Source: Acidobacteriota bacterium (GTDB taxonomy: Bacteria; Acidobacteriota; Terriglobia; Terriglobales; Acidobacteriaceae). Taken from it: 18,605 bases of DNA. Both the position numbers and the translations under genes were made by a program. The notes beneath the pieces were generated by a model, which made no database searches, was not told where the DNA came from, and saw only the letters and a program-made list of their open reading frames with translations. Location of the stretch: positions 1 to 18,605 of the forward strand of contig JAJZAL010000085.1 of assembly GCA_021799405.1 (NCBI GenBank). The letters are read 5' to 3'. Positions 1 to 8,045 of this stretch are shown in pieces (position 1 is the stretch's first letter; every line of letters starts with the position of its first letter).

Positions 1-171
1 AGCTTCGTGCGCGGTCCTTCCTTGTTAGGCTGGCGGTGATCTGAGCGGCATTGATCTGATTGGCTCGTCAAGATGTAGAGGCCAACGCCGCTCGCGCAAA
101 GTTCGCATCAGCAAACGGCACGTCGTTGAGAGAAAATAAGGCGTTAGAAGTACCTCTCTATTTCCTCATTC

Positions 172-212
172 AAAAAGACAAAAATAGTGGAGCAGACCGG
201 CTGCTCCACTAT
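172..212 (-). terminator. Intrinsic terminator of nrdJ
   Basis: A perfect 12-bp inverted repeat (ATAGTGGAGCAG at 184-195 and its complement at 201-212) encloses a 5-nt loop. Read on the minus strand, the hairpin is followed at once by a T-rich run (TTTTTGTCTTTTTG). It lies 16 bp past the nrdJ stop codon, so it is a Rho-independent terminator for that gene. There is no T-run on the plus-strand side, so it works in one direction. Confidence 0.93.
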
Positions 213-228
213 GAGTATGAATAAGGAT

Positions 229-3200
229 CTAACTACAACCGCTGGTTGAGCCGCAGCTCATGCAGCGATAGCAACTGCCGTTACGGACCATGATGGCGCC
301 GCAGGTGCCGCAACTGGGCGCGTCTCCCATGTCGTACATATCGCGCATCGCGTCGGCCGCGTGGTAGATGCCGCGATCCTGCAGGGAGGGCACTTGCTCT
401 GGACCCGCCGCCGGCTGGGGTGCAGATTGCGCCTCGGGCGTCCGCCGTGCCGGTGCGCCACCCGCAGGCGGAGCAACCGGATGAGCGCTCACCTGGTTCA
501 GGCGCCTGGCCACCTCCGCCGCAAGCTTGGTCAGCTGATCCTGCGAGATATTCTCTTCCTCGGCGGCTTCAGTCTCCTCAAGCAGGCTGGGCGAGGCGGG
601 CAGTTGCGGCGCCTGCGGAGCCAGACCGGCAAACAAAGCCAACTGCTGGCCTGAGAGGAAGCGCAGATGGAGCCAGCGGAAGATGTAGTCCATCAGGCTC
701 TTGGCATAGCCAATCTGCTCGTTGCCGGTCCAGCCCGAAGGCTCAAAGCGGGTGTGCGCAAACTTTTCGCATAGCACCTTGAGCGGCACCCCATGCTGCA
801 ATGCGAGCGAAATAGCGGTGGCAAAGGCGTCCATCAGGCCGGAGACGGTCGAGCCCTCCTTGGCCATCCGGATGAAGATCTCGCCCGGCTGACCGGTGGG
901 GTAGAGGCCCACGGTGATGTAGCCCTCATGGCCGGCGATGGAGAACTTGTGAGTGACCGATGCGCGCTCCTCCGGCAGCCGGTGGCGCACGGCGCGCGGC
1001 GGGGCATTCAGGTCCTGCACCTCTGTCGCGGCTTCCACGGCTCTTACAGTTTCAAGCACCGGCAGTTCGGCAGCCGCGGCGATCTCATCCAGGGCTTTCT
1101 GGAAGGCACCGGCTGCAACGACCACATCCTTGACACTCACCTCGAGCTTCTCGGCAGTCTTGGCTTCCAAAGCTTTCAGGTCGGCTTCGGCAGCGGTCTG
1201 GCCAGAGGCCAGTTTTGCCAGCACGCGACTGCCGGCGGCATCCAGAGCCGAGGGCTCGCGCTTGGTTTCGAGACTGGTATTCAGCGGCTGCGTGCCCTTG
1301 GATCCGTCGCGGTAAATCGCCACGGCCTTGATGCCCAGGCGCCAGCTCGCGGTATAGGCTTCGGCAACCTCATCCACGGTGGCCTCGTGCGGCAGATTCA
1401 CGGTCTTCGAGATGGCGCCGGAGAGGAACGGCTGCGCCGCCGCCATCATCTTGATGTGCCCCATGTAGTGGATCGACCGCGTGCCCTTGGCCGGCTTGAA
1501 ACTGCAATCGAAGACTGGGAGGTGCTCGGGACGAATGCCCGGCGCGCCCTCGATCGTCCCGGTCGCGTCGATGTAGCTGACGATGGCGTTGACCTCGTCG
1601 TTGTCGTAGCCCAGCTTGAAGAGCGCGGCGGGCACGGTATTATTGACGATCTTGATCATGCCACCACCAACCAGCTTTTTGTACTTGACCAGCGCCAGAT
1701 CGGGCTCGATGCCTGTGGTGTCGCAGTCCATCATGAAGCCGATGGTGCCGGTAGGCGCCAGCACCGTGGTCTGCGAGTTGCGGTAGCCATGACGCTCACC
1801 GTAAACCAGCGCCAGGTCCCAGCTCTCGCGGCTGGCATCAATCAGAGCGTCGAGCTGCGGCACGGTGAAGGGCTCGCCGCTGGTCTTCGACTTGCCGATA
1901 TTGTTGACTTCCGCGCGATGCATCCGGATCACGTCTAGAAACGGCTCGCGGTTGACGTAGAAGCCCGGGCAGGCGCCGCCCTGCCGCTCGACGCTCGCTG
2001 TCAGAGGCGTGGCCGAGGCCAGCGGCGGGCAATTGGCGGCAATCACCGCTGACTGCAGGTAGGCCTGGCCGCACATGATGGCCGTGAGAGCGGCGGCAAG
2101 ATCGCGGCCGGCCGCGGAATCGTAGGGCAGGCCGAAGGACATCAGCAGCGCGCCCAGGTTGGCGTAGCCCAGGCCCAGCGGCCGGTAGTCGTGCGAGTTC
2201 CGGGAGATTGACTCGGTCGGATAACCCGAGTTGTCCACCAGGATCTCCATGGCCGTAATCATCACCGAGATTGCATGCCGGTAGGCCGGTATATCAAACG
2301 TGCCAGCCGGAGTTACAAACTTCAACAGATTGAAGCTAGCCAGGTTGCAGGCCGAGTTGTCCAGGAACATATACTCCGAGCAGGGATTCGAGGCGTTGAT
2401 GCGCGCCGTGTTCTTGCTCGTATGCCAGCGGTTGATCGTGTCGTCGAACTGCATGCCGGGATCGCCGCAGAGCCACGTCGCTTCAGAGATCTTGCGCATG
2501 ATTTCGCGCGCTTTGTACGTCCTCACCGGCTGGTGGTCCTTCACCGTGTAGGTGGTGAAGGCCCCGTCCGCTTCGTAGGCTCGCATGAACGGATCGCTCA
2601 CGCGCACCGAGTTGTTGGCGTTCTGGAAGAAGATCGACGAGAATGCCTCGGAGTCCGGACCCGAGCCATCGTATCCAGCTTTGATGAGCGTGTGGGCCTT
2701 GGCTTCCTCTTTGGCCTTGCAGTCGATAAATTCCATGATGTCGGGGTGATCCACATTCAGGATCACCATCTTGGCGGCGCGGCGCGTCTTGCCGCCGGAC
2801 TTGATGACGCCCGCGAAAGCGTCGAACCCACGCATAAAGCTGAGCGGTCCGGAAGCCTGCCCGCCGCCCGAGAGCAGCTCCATCGATCCGCGGATCGATG
2901 AAAGGTTTGTGCCCGTCCCCGAGCCCCACTTGAACAGCATCCCCTCGGTCTTGGCCAGGGTCAGAATCGAGTCCAGCGAGTCATCGACCGCGTTGATGAA
3001 GCAGGCCGAGCACTGCGGATTCTTGTATCCCGTGGCTGAGTACTTGACGCCGCCCGTGACCGGATCCCAGTGCCAATTCTGTCCGTCCGCCTCGGGTTCC
3101 AGCCGGTCGCAACCCACGTTGAACCAGACCGGCGAGTTGAAGGCCGCCTTCTGGGTCAGCAGCATGTGGACCAGCTCGTCGTGGAAGATAGCCGCATCGG

Positions 3201-3555
3201 CCGCGGTGGCAAAGTAGCCGCCGGACATACCCCAGTCACGAATCGTCTCCGCCACGCGCCCTACCAGTTGCCGCACGCCCGTCTCCCGCTCCGGCGTGCC
3301 GAGCTGCCCGTGCAGGTACTTCGAGGCCACAATATTGGTCGCCGTCATCGACCAGTCCATGGGCACCTCCACGTCCTTCTGCTCGAAGATCGTGTTGCCC
3401 TTGGTGTCACTGATGGATGCGGTGCGCCGTTCCCAGCGGATTTCATCGTAAGGAGAAACGCCTTCCCTGGAGAAGCGGCGCGAAAAGGTCAGGCCCCGTT
3501 GCGTGTAGGGAGTCTGGAAGGAACCGGTTGTGGTCTGAAGATATGTCTCGTTCAT
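229..3555 (-). CDS. nrdJ: Adenosylcobalamin-dependent (class II) ribonucleoside-diphosphate reductase, NrdJ
   Basis: Reduces ribonucleotides to deoxyribonucleotides using a radical made by adenosylcobalamin, so it works with or without oxygen. 1108 residues are predicted. Visible marks: QCSACF (C182, C185), the radical-site loop NPCSEY with C392 and E394, its partner ACNLAS with C403 eleven residues later (the class II spacing), APTGTI near residue 600 and YRDGSKG near 748. An Ala/Glu-rich, probably helical segment (about 761-850) separates the barrel from a C-terminal domain that starts near RHRLPEERASVTHKF. The last 27 residues hold seven cysteines (C1082, C1085, C1095, C1098, C1101, C1107 and the CxxC pairs they form), as expected for a zinc-ribbon or redox tail. 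I chose the ATG at 3555 because AGAGAGGA lies 4 nt before it and MNETYLQTTTG is a usual N-terminus. The frame stays open upstream to an ATG at 3720, but without a ribosome site. The gene stands alone, with its own promoter and terminator. Confidence 0.96.
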   Translation of the reverse strand: MNETYLQTTTGSFQTPYTQRGLTFSRRFSREGVSPYDEIRWERRTASISDTKGNTIFEQKDVEVPMDWSMTATNIVASKYLHGQLGTPERETGVRQLVGRVAETIRDWGMSGGYFATAADAAIFHDELVHMLLTQKAAFNSPVWFNVGCDRLEPEADGQNWHWDPVTGGVKYSATGYKNPQCSACFINAVDDSLDSILTLAKTEGMLFKWGSGTGTNLSSIRGSMELLSGGGQASGPLSFMRGFDAFAGVIKSGGKTRRAAKMVILNVDHPDIMEFIDCKAKEEAKAHTLIKAGYDGSGPDSEAFSSIFFQNANNSVRVSDPFMRAYEADGAFTTYTVKDHQPVRTYKAREIMRKISEATWLCGDPGMQFDDTINRWHTSKNTARINASNPCSEYMFLDNSACNLASFNLLKFVTPAGTFDIPAYRHAISVMITAMEILVDNSGYPTESISRNSHDYRPLGLGYANLGALLMSFGLPYDSAAGRDLAAALTAIMCGQAYLQSAVIAANCPPLASATPLTASVERQGGACPGFYVNREPFLDVIRMHRAEVNNIGKSKTSGEPFTVPQLDALIDASRESWDLALVYGERHGYRNSQTTVLAPTGTIGFMMDCDTTGIEPDLALVKYKKLVGGGMIKIVNNTVPAALFKLGYDNDEVNAIVSYIDATGTIEGAPGIRPEHLPVFDCSFKPAKGTRSIHYMGHIKMMAAAQPFLSGAISKTVNLPHEATVDEVAEAYTASWRLGIKAVAIYRDGSKGTQPLNTSLETKREPSALDAAGSRVLAKLASGQTAAEADLKALEAKTAEKLEVSVKDVVVAAGAFQKALDEIAAAAELPVLETVRAVEAATEVQDLNAPPRAVRHRLPEERASVTHKFSIAGHEGYITVGLYPTGQPGEIFIRMAKEGSTVSGLMDAFATAISLALQHGVPLKVLCEKFAHTRFEPSGWTGNEQIGYAKSLMDYIFRWLHLRFLSGQQLALFAGLAPQAPQLPASPSLLEETEAAEEENISQDQLTKLAAEVARRLNQVSAHPVAPPAGGAPARRTPEAQSAPQPAAGPEQVPSLQDRGIYHAADAMRDMYDMGDAPSCGTCGAIMVRNGSCYRCMSCGSTSGCS

Positions 3556-3755
3556 GGGATCCTCTCTCATGGGCAAACTTGGTGATGACCCGCCCCTCCA
3601 CCCACTGCAGAACGGCCGGGAAGGAAACCGCGTAAGAATCTTGCGGAGAACAAAAAGCGGAAAACGGAAAATACCGTGAGTTGAATGTCTCAGCGGCCTC
3701 TCGGCGGGTTCTGGCGCCATGGCTTCTTAACAGTCCGTTTACAGCCGCAGATGAA

Positions 3756-3784
3756 AAAATACCGCTGTCTATGGTGGATGTCAA
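3756..3784 (-). promoter_or_regulatory. Predicted sigma-70-type promoter of nrdJ
   Basis: On the minus strand a perfect -35 element TTGACA (3784-3779) is followed, after exactly 17 bp, by the -10 element TATTTT (3761-3756). Transcription would begin near 3749, giving a 5' leader of about 195 nt before the nrdJ ATG at 3555. NrdR-box-like sequences flank and overlap this promoter. I saw no B12-box or other cobalamin-riboswitch core in the leader. Confidence 0.72.
3762..3777 (-). promoter_or_regulatory. Possible second, weak NrdR box inside the nrdJ promoter
   Basis: CCGCTGTCTATGGTGG matches the NrdR-box pattern at about 10 of 16 positions. It fills the spacer between the -35 and -10 elements. 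Its offset from the strong box is 30 bp, close to the 31-32 bp (three helical turns) typical of paired NrdR boxes. The position argues for it, while the sequence match alone would be unconvincing. Confidence 0.42.
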
Positions 3785-3791
3785 CACCCGG

Positions 3792-3807
3792 CCACAATAT
3801 CTTGTAT
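3792..3807 (-). promoter_or_regulatory. NrdR box (strong), operator of nrdJ
   Basis: CCACAATATCTTGTAT (plus-strand reading) matches the published 16-bp NrdR-box pattern acaCwAtATaTwGtgt at 13 of 16 positions, including the whole central core. It lies 7 bp upstream of the -35 element of the nrdJ promoter. NrdR is the Zn-ribbon/ATP-cone repressor that senses ATP/dATP and controls ribonucleotide reductase genes. The nrdR gene itself is not in this window. Confidence 0.75.
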
Positions 3808-4192
3808 TTCTTTGTCATCTGCCGCATCCTGCTTCTCAATGCCGGGATTTGCTTGTGGAAAGCTCCAAACAGCCCATCACAGCGTGGATTTCCGGGCTGT
3901 TTTCCGCCGGAATTCGTCCAGCACCAGGGCCTGGCGCTCCGGTTGCACGCCTCTTCCCCAAGCCTAGCCCCCGTCGAAGCGGGGAACAAGGCCGGACAGC
4001 GGTGCAAAATGAGGTCATCGCTGTGCGAAATCAGGCGATTTGAACGGCTTCCGCAGTTCCGCCCGGACGCACAAGCGCCCCTCGACAAGGCTTCACCCCT
4101 CGTAAGTCACGAAAGATCAAAGCCAGTACAGGGGAGGAATCCGCAACTGCCCTCGGCCCCGCGCCAACCATTTCCGATCCTGCATCACGGCC
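3808..4192. other. Intergenic stretch with no recognisable gene
   Basis: About 385 bp lie between the nrdJ control region and the end of the DUF296 gene. Open frames exist on both strands, but none has a ribosome site, a family motif or a natural codon pattern that I can recognise. The clear structure inside is the inverted repeat at 3867-3902. I looked for a cobalamin riboswitch on both strands and found no B12-box-like core. Confidence 0.6.
3867..3902 (+). terminator. Terminator-like inverted repeat in the nrdJ/DUF296 intergenic region
   Basis: AAACAGCCC (3867-3875) pairs with GGGCTGTTT (3894-3902) across an 18-nt loop. On the plus strand the right arm ends in TTTT, which resembles an intrinsic terminator. 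No plus-strand gene precedes it, so it could end an unseen small RNA, block antisense transcription into the upstream side of nrdJ, or act as a protein site. The loop is long for a terminator, so confidence is low. Confidence 0.35.
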
Positions 4193-4213
4193 CCTGATCC
4201 CTGTTCCCTGACC
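4193..4213 (-). repeat. Short run of degenerate heptamers at the 3' end of the DUF296 gene
   Basis: Read on the minus strand, three heptamers in perfect phase follow one another: GGTCAGG, GAACAGG, GATCAGG. The first overlaps the last base of the stop codon. Weaker copies may continue (GGCCGTG, ATGCAGG). This is the same kind of element as the longer runs after prs and pth. Confidence 0.5.
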
Positions 4214-4761
4214 TACCGGTACGTCGAGTCGTCAAAGTGCTTCATGTCGAGGTTGTCTTCGAGGACACCGAGCGTCACGACCGCGAAGGTAAAGACCGTG
4301 GTGCCCGGTTCCAGGTGGCCACCGAATGCCTTGTCCTCGTTAGCCAGCGTAATGTGAGGATGCAGCCTGCCGTCCATCACAATGCCGCTCATGCCGATGA
4401 TGTCCGCCGGCGCGGTTGGATTCTTGACGAACAGATCGTGCGAGGGGAAGTCCCGGTTCGAGACCTGATGAACCTGGTAGCCCCGCACCGAGCCAAAGCC
4501 GGAGAGAATCACGGCGTTGCGAATCTTCTCCTGACGGATCATCCTCTGCAGGCCCGCCAGCAGATCGGTTTTGTACTTGAAGCGGAGCAGGACGATCCGC
4601 TGAAAATGCCCGGTGACAGCAACTGCGTCAGGGACACTGGGGCTGTTGGGCTTGGCATCCACGGCCGGATTGCCGGAGGAATGAATTACTTCATGGCGCG
4701 TTTCCTGGGCCGGAAGCGCGAGGCATGAGCCAAGCAATGCAATCAGGATCAGATGTTTCAT
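4213..4761 (-). CDS. Exported PPC/DUF296-domain protein
   Basis: 182 residues: an N-terminal signal sequence (MKHLILIALLGSCLALPAQ, with cleavage or lipidation near residues 12-19), a short linker, then one PPC (plants and prokaryotes conserved, DUF296) domain from about 45 to 170. Family marks are the GFGSVRGYQV turn and LHPHITLANEDKAFGGHL, in which H134, H136 and H149 form the HxH...H set that binds metal in prokaryotic PPC structures. No enzymatic role is known for stand-alone bacterial members. Most lack a signal peptide, so export here is notable. The ATG at 4761 was chosen because AAGGAG lies 8 nt upstream and the signal sequence starts there; an ATG 30 bp further up has no such support. 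It is transcribed divergently from the sialidase-like gene. Confidence 0.85.
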   Translation of the reverse strand: MKHLILIALLGSCLALPAQETRHEVIHSSGNPAVDAKPNSPSVPDAVAVTGHFQRIVLLRFKYKTDLLAGLQRMIRQEKIRNAVILSGFGSVRGYQVHQVSNRDFPSHDLFVKNPTAPADIIGMSGIVMDGRLHPHITLANEDKAFGGHLEPGTTVFTFAVVTLGVLEDNLDMKHFDDSTYR

Positions 4762-5016
4762 CTGGCTTCTCCTTCTCCGCAAATTGCCCACAGTCGGAGC
4801 ATCCTGGCGGCGGGCATCTCCCCATCATCAGCGGACCATCCAATGTATACCGATGGCGCGCCACTGCACCATCCGGAACTTTGCCGGTGTTCCTTCAGGA
4901 GAGCGAACTGGCTCCCTTCCGCGGACGTGTTTTGGGAGTATGCCGCTCCAGCCGCCGTGGCGACAAGGATTTTTTACGCAGCCTGCTCCGCCGCTACACT
5001 GGCGCCTGAGGATTGC

Positions 5017-6591
5017 ATGATGTTCCGAGAGAATCGCACGGATTCTGTCCATAGCCGCAGAATGTTCCTCAAAACCGCTGCTGCCGCGGCAGGAATTTCC
5101 TGCATGGAACATGCCCCCCTTGCTTTGGCCGCAACGACGAAACCTGAGCGCATTCGTCAGGTCTTTCTGGATCTGAACAATATTCACAAATGGGATCACT
5201 CAAACGGCGACACGTGGGATCCTTTCTGGGCGGACGACGGCAATCTCTACGCCTTCAACTGCGATGGCCGCGGCTTCGGCACCGAGAAGCGCAATCTGGC
5301 TTTCAACAAGCTTGCAGGCAGCGTCTGCGATGGGCTCGCGGGCTCGTCAGTCAACAGCATGGACGCCTATGGAAGAAGCGGGCAGAAAGGCCCCGATGGC
5401 GCCACCTGGAAGGCCTGCGGCCAGGAGTGCATCGACGGCGTCTTCTACGCGTTCGTCTCCCGGAATACCTATGGTAAAGACAGCGGCGATCCGCTGATGC
5501 GCCAGACAGCCGTCAACAGCAGCCTCATCAAGTCCACGAATCGCGGGCAGACGTGGACGCGGCCGGCGGAGGAAAACTACAGCCGGCCCATGTGGCCCGG
5601 TCCGGCCTTCGGCGCTCCGTTTTTCGTCCACTACGGCCGTAACGGCGGAGCGGTATCGCACGATGGGGCCGACCGGTACGTCTATGCCTCTTCCACCAAC
5701 GGCTTCTGGAACGATGGCGATAAGTACATCCTGGGCCGGGTGGAACGGAGCAAACTTCCGGCGCTGCAAAGCGCGGATTGGTCGTACTACACCGGTGGCG
5801 ACGGCAGCCGCGACACGAACTGGTCCGGCCACATCGCGGATGCTCACCCGATCCTTGCCGCACTCGCGCATTGCGGCCAGGGGCCTATCTGCTATATTCC
5901 CGCGTTCAATCGCTACCTGCTTGTGGCCTGGTATAACACTGCGAAGCTGACCAAATGGTTTGAGCCGAACCGGATGCGGTATGACTTCTATCAGGCCGAG
6001 CAACTCTGGGGCCCGTGGACGCTGATCGGCTCGCACGAGGACAGGTTCATCTCAAGCGGTCATATGTACGGTCCCAGCCTCTGCGCCCGGTTTCAGCAGC
6101 GGGAAGGCTCCGAGATCAGAATGTCGATGTTTACCGCCGGCTGTCCGTTTGAGGATGTTCCCTCGGGCCTCTACAAAATGTGGGAGATTCCGCTGATCCT
6201 GCGCACGGAGTCAGCGCCGCCCGCGCAAACCATTCGCGCTGATGACCCGCGCATCACCTACCACGGCCAATGGCATGGCGGAAATGAGCGGTTGACGAGC
6301 CTGAGCCGGCATACGCGATATACAAATACCCAGGGAAGCTCGGCAGAGCTGAAGTTTGACGGAACGGGCATCGCCTTCTATACCGAAAAAGGCCCTGAAT
6401 TCGGCCACGTGGAGGTGAGTCTCGACGGTCACCAGAGCGCGAGCCTGAATCTGCTGACCGCGACATTTCCCCGAATCTCCCACGTGCAAGCCTTTGCTAT
6501 AAGTGGCCTCGGCAAGGGGTCGCACGCCCTTCGCATCACCAATCGCGGCGCAAGCTTCGCCGCCGTCGAGAAATTTGAGGTCATCAGCTAA
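5017..6591 (+). CDS. Tat-exported sialidase/DUF4185-like beta-propeller protein with C-terminal sandwich domain
   Basis: 524 residues. The N-terminus carries a twin-arginine signal (SRRMFLK, R14 R15, then an Ala-rich core to about residue 39), so the folded protein should cross the inner membrane by the Tat route. Residues of about 45-410 look like a BNR/sialidase or DUF4185-type propeller: DTWDPFWADDGNLYAF, SSLIKSTNRGQTWTRP (an Asp-box-like repeat) and the DWSYYTGGDG segment. The last 110 residues or so (from ITYHGQW) look like a beta-sandwich carbohydrate-binding module. The likely role is hydrolysis or binding of an extracellular glycan; the substrate cannot be told from sequence. I chose the ATG at 5017 because GAGG lies 7 nt upstream and the Tat signal follows; earlier in-frame ATGs have no site. 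A weak promoter is possible (TTTACG at 4973, 16 bp, TACACT at 4995), but it would leave a very short leader. No glycan-uptake genes are nearby. Confidence 0.8.
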   Translation: MMFRENRTDSVHSRRMFLKTAAAAAGISCMEHAPLALAATTKPERIRQVFLDLNNIHKWDHSNGDTWDPFWADDGNLYAFNCDGRGFGTEKRNLAFNKLAGSVCDGLAGSSVNSMDAYGRSGQKGPDGATWKACGQECIDGVFYAFVSRNTYGKDSGDPLMRQTAVNSSLIKSTNRGQTWTRPAEENYSRPMWPGPAFGAPFFVHYGRNGGAVSHDGADRYVYASSTNGFWNDGDKYILGRVERSKLPALQSADWSYYTGGDGSRDTNWSGHIADAHPILAALAHCGQGPICYIPAFNRYLLVAWYNTAKLTKWFEPNRMRYDFYQAEQLWGPWTLIGSHEDRFISSGHMYGPSLCARFQQREGSEIRMSMFTAGCPFEDVPSGLYKMWEIPLILRTESAPPAQTIRADDPRITYHGQWHGGNERLTSLSRHTRYTNTQGSSAELKFDGTGIAFYTEKGPEFGHVEVSLDGHQSASLNLLTATFPRISHVQAFAISGLGKGSHALRITNRGASFAAVEKFEVIS

Positions 6592-6624
6592 AGGCAGCAG
6601 GCAAAACATTGGGAAGTCCCAGTT

Positions 6625-8004
6625 TCAAAACAGCTCCGGAATGCTATGAAATGCGATCCGGGTGGGCGCTGCCTTGTAAGCCGCCAGCATGGTGGCCGGC
6701 GCCAGCGTGGTCAGGCCGTATTTGTTATTAATCGCATCCATGGTTTCGAGCAACCGCGCGCGGCTCTGTCCTTCTTCCTGCCCCTCAAACAAGTTCAACG
6801 TGTGCAGCCGATCGGGGACCAGGCCGTTCAACTGCACGCCAATGAAGTACGGATGCTCGTATTGCCTGCCCGCCGGCCGGCTGGCCCACAGCCGGCTCAG
6901 TGCCGCAATCAGCGTTGGATTGTCCTGGCACTCGACCAGTCGCAGATCGCTGTGCCAGCCGCGCGTGGGCACGCCAAAACGGGAGACGGGCGCATTCTCA
7001 CTGCGCGGCACCGCGAATCCGATCGCCAGGCCAATTTCACTCGCCCACAATCCATGAGAGCGCAAGCGCATTGCCGCTTTGTGGAGGAGTTTGTGTGCTA
7101 CGGCCCAGGCCTTTTCTTCGGTGCGCATCTCCGGAGCCAGCACGTGCTGGTGGCTGAGCGACTTCAGGTGCTCCGTTTCCGCCATTTCAAAGTCTTCGCC
7201 GCGCAGCCAGTGCCAGAGCCGCTCGCCCCACACCGAGCCCCATATCTCGCCGGCATGTTCGCAGTCCAGGGCCAGCAGGTCGTCCATGGTCCGGATGCCG
7301 CGCTCGTTCAGGCGCTTCTCAGTGCGCGCGCCGATGCCGGGCAAATCCCGCAGCGTAAGCTGGCGCAGCGCGCCGGGCAGAATATCCAGCGGCAGCGCCA
7401 CCAACCCGTCCGGCTTCTCCATGTCGCTGGCAACCTTGGCCAGGTAACGATTCGTGGCCAGTCCGACGGAGCTGCGCAGCATGGGACCGACCTGCTCCCG
7501 GATGCGCGCTTTCACCTTCCGGCCCAGTTCCAGCGCCGCCAGCAGCGGCCGCTCGCGGCCCATCAGACGGCAGGCCATCTCGTCGATCGAGCATACCGCC
7601 GTCACCGGCAGGCAGCTCTCAACTGCCTCCACAATCCGGTGATGGTATTCGGTGTAAAGCTCATGGCGCCCCTCGACCAGAACCAGATCGCGACACATCC
7701 GTCGGGCGTCGGCCACGATCGTTCCCGTCCTCACTCCGAAGGCCTTCGCTTCATAACTTGCCGCGATGCAGCAGGTGGTATCAGCCATCGTGGGCACCAC
7801 GCCCACCGGCCGCCCGCGCAGCTCTGGCCGAACCTCCTGTTCGACCGAGGCAAAGTAGGAGTTCAGATCGACGAAAAGCCAGTTCACATAGGGCACACTC
7901 AGGGCTTCCTGCGGAGCGGGTGCGGATGGTAGCTTTAAGTCGGCAAGCTCCTCCGGCCATTCCGTAGAAATGGGCGACGGGACGGAATTCGAATCGTTCG
8001 CCAT
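6625..8004 (-). CDS. DinB-like Y-family translesion DNA polymerase
   Basis: 459 residues. Copies damaged DNA with low fidelity. Palm catalytic acids are visible: D46 in LFVDLNSYFASVE and D141-E142 in SIDEMA. F51 sits at the steric-gate position that excludes ribonucleotides. A helix-hairpin-helix follows (LRDLPGIGARTEKRL, about 218-232), and KSLSHQHVL near 281 marks the entry to the little-finger domain. TLNLF (402-406) resembles a sliding-clamp binding motif but is not at the very C-terminus. The protein is longer than E. coli Pol IV (351 residues), with an extra 40 N-terminal residues. The usual SIDEAY is SIDEMA here. No imuA/dnaE2 partner is adjacent, so this is a solo polymerase and not an ImuB cassette. 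The ATG at 8004 has only a weak ribosome site. Two dyads lie 20-63 bp upstream. The gene converges with the sialidase-like gene, with a 33-bp gap. Confidence 0.9.
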   Translation of the reverse strand: MANDSNSVPSPISTEWPEELADLKLPSAPAPQEALSVPYVNWLFVDLNSYFASVEQEVRPELRGRPVGVVPTMADTTCCIAASYEAKAFGVRTGTIVADARRMCRDLVLVEGRHELYTEYHHRIVEAVESCLPVTAVCSIDEMACRLMGRERPLLAALELGRKVKARIREQVGPMLRSSVGLATNRYLAKVASDMEKPDGLVALPLDILPGALRQLTLRDLPGIGARTEKRLNERGIRTMDDLLALDCEHAGEIWGSVWGERLWHWLRGEDFEMAETEHLKSLSHQHVLAPEMRTEEKAWAVAHKLLHKAAMRLRSHGLWASEIGLAIGFAVPRSENAPVSRFGVPTRGWHSDLRLVECQDNPTLIAALSRLWASRPAGRQYEHPYFIGVQLNGLVPDRLHTLNLFEGQEEGQSRARLLETMDAINNKYGLTTLAPATMLAAYKAAPTRIAFHSIPELF

Positions 8005-8023
8005 TGAGAGATATTTTCGCCTT

Positions 8024-8041
8024 TTGTTCTCCGGACAACAA
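8024..8041 (-). promoter_or_regulatory. Near-perfect palindrome upstream of the Y-family polymerase, possible operator
   Basis: TTGTTCTCCGGACAACAA is an 18-bp palindrome with only one mismatched pair. It lies 20-37 bp upstream of the polymerase start codon, where a repressor would block transcription. Y-family polymerases are usually under LexA/SOS control, so a damage-responsive repressor is plausible. The sequence is neither the E. coli CTGT-N8-ACAG box nor the Bacillus GAAC-N4-GTTC box, so the regulator is left unnamed. Confidence 0.45.
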
Positions 8042-8045
8042 GTGG

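Noticed and set aside
37..59. TGATCTGA repeated twice near the left end
   Set aside because: Two short copies 15 bp apart are expected by chance; the first 170 bp otherwise show no gene or structure I can support.
793..1938. Long open frame of 381 codons on the plus strand
   Set aside because: It is antisense to the well-supported nrdJ, with no motif; such frames are common opposite GC-rich genes.
3556..3720. N-terminal extension of NrdJ from the ATG at 3720
   Set aside because: No ribosome site there, the translation is low-quality and unlike the family, and a good site precedes the ATG at 3555.
3556..4200. Cobalamin riboswitch in front of the B12-dependent reductase gene
   Set aside because: Both strands were read for the B12-box core and the long multi-stem layout; only scattered resemblance (for example CCGCAACTGCCC near 4141) was found, without the conserved core.
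4753..5016. Extra 88 N-terminal residues on the sialidase-like protein
   Set aside because: The Tat signal would be buried inside the protein; GAGG precedes the ATG at 5017.
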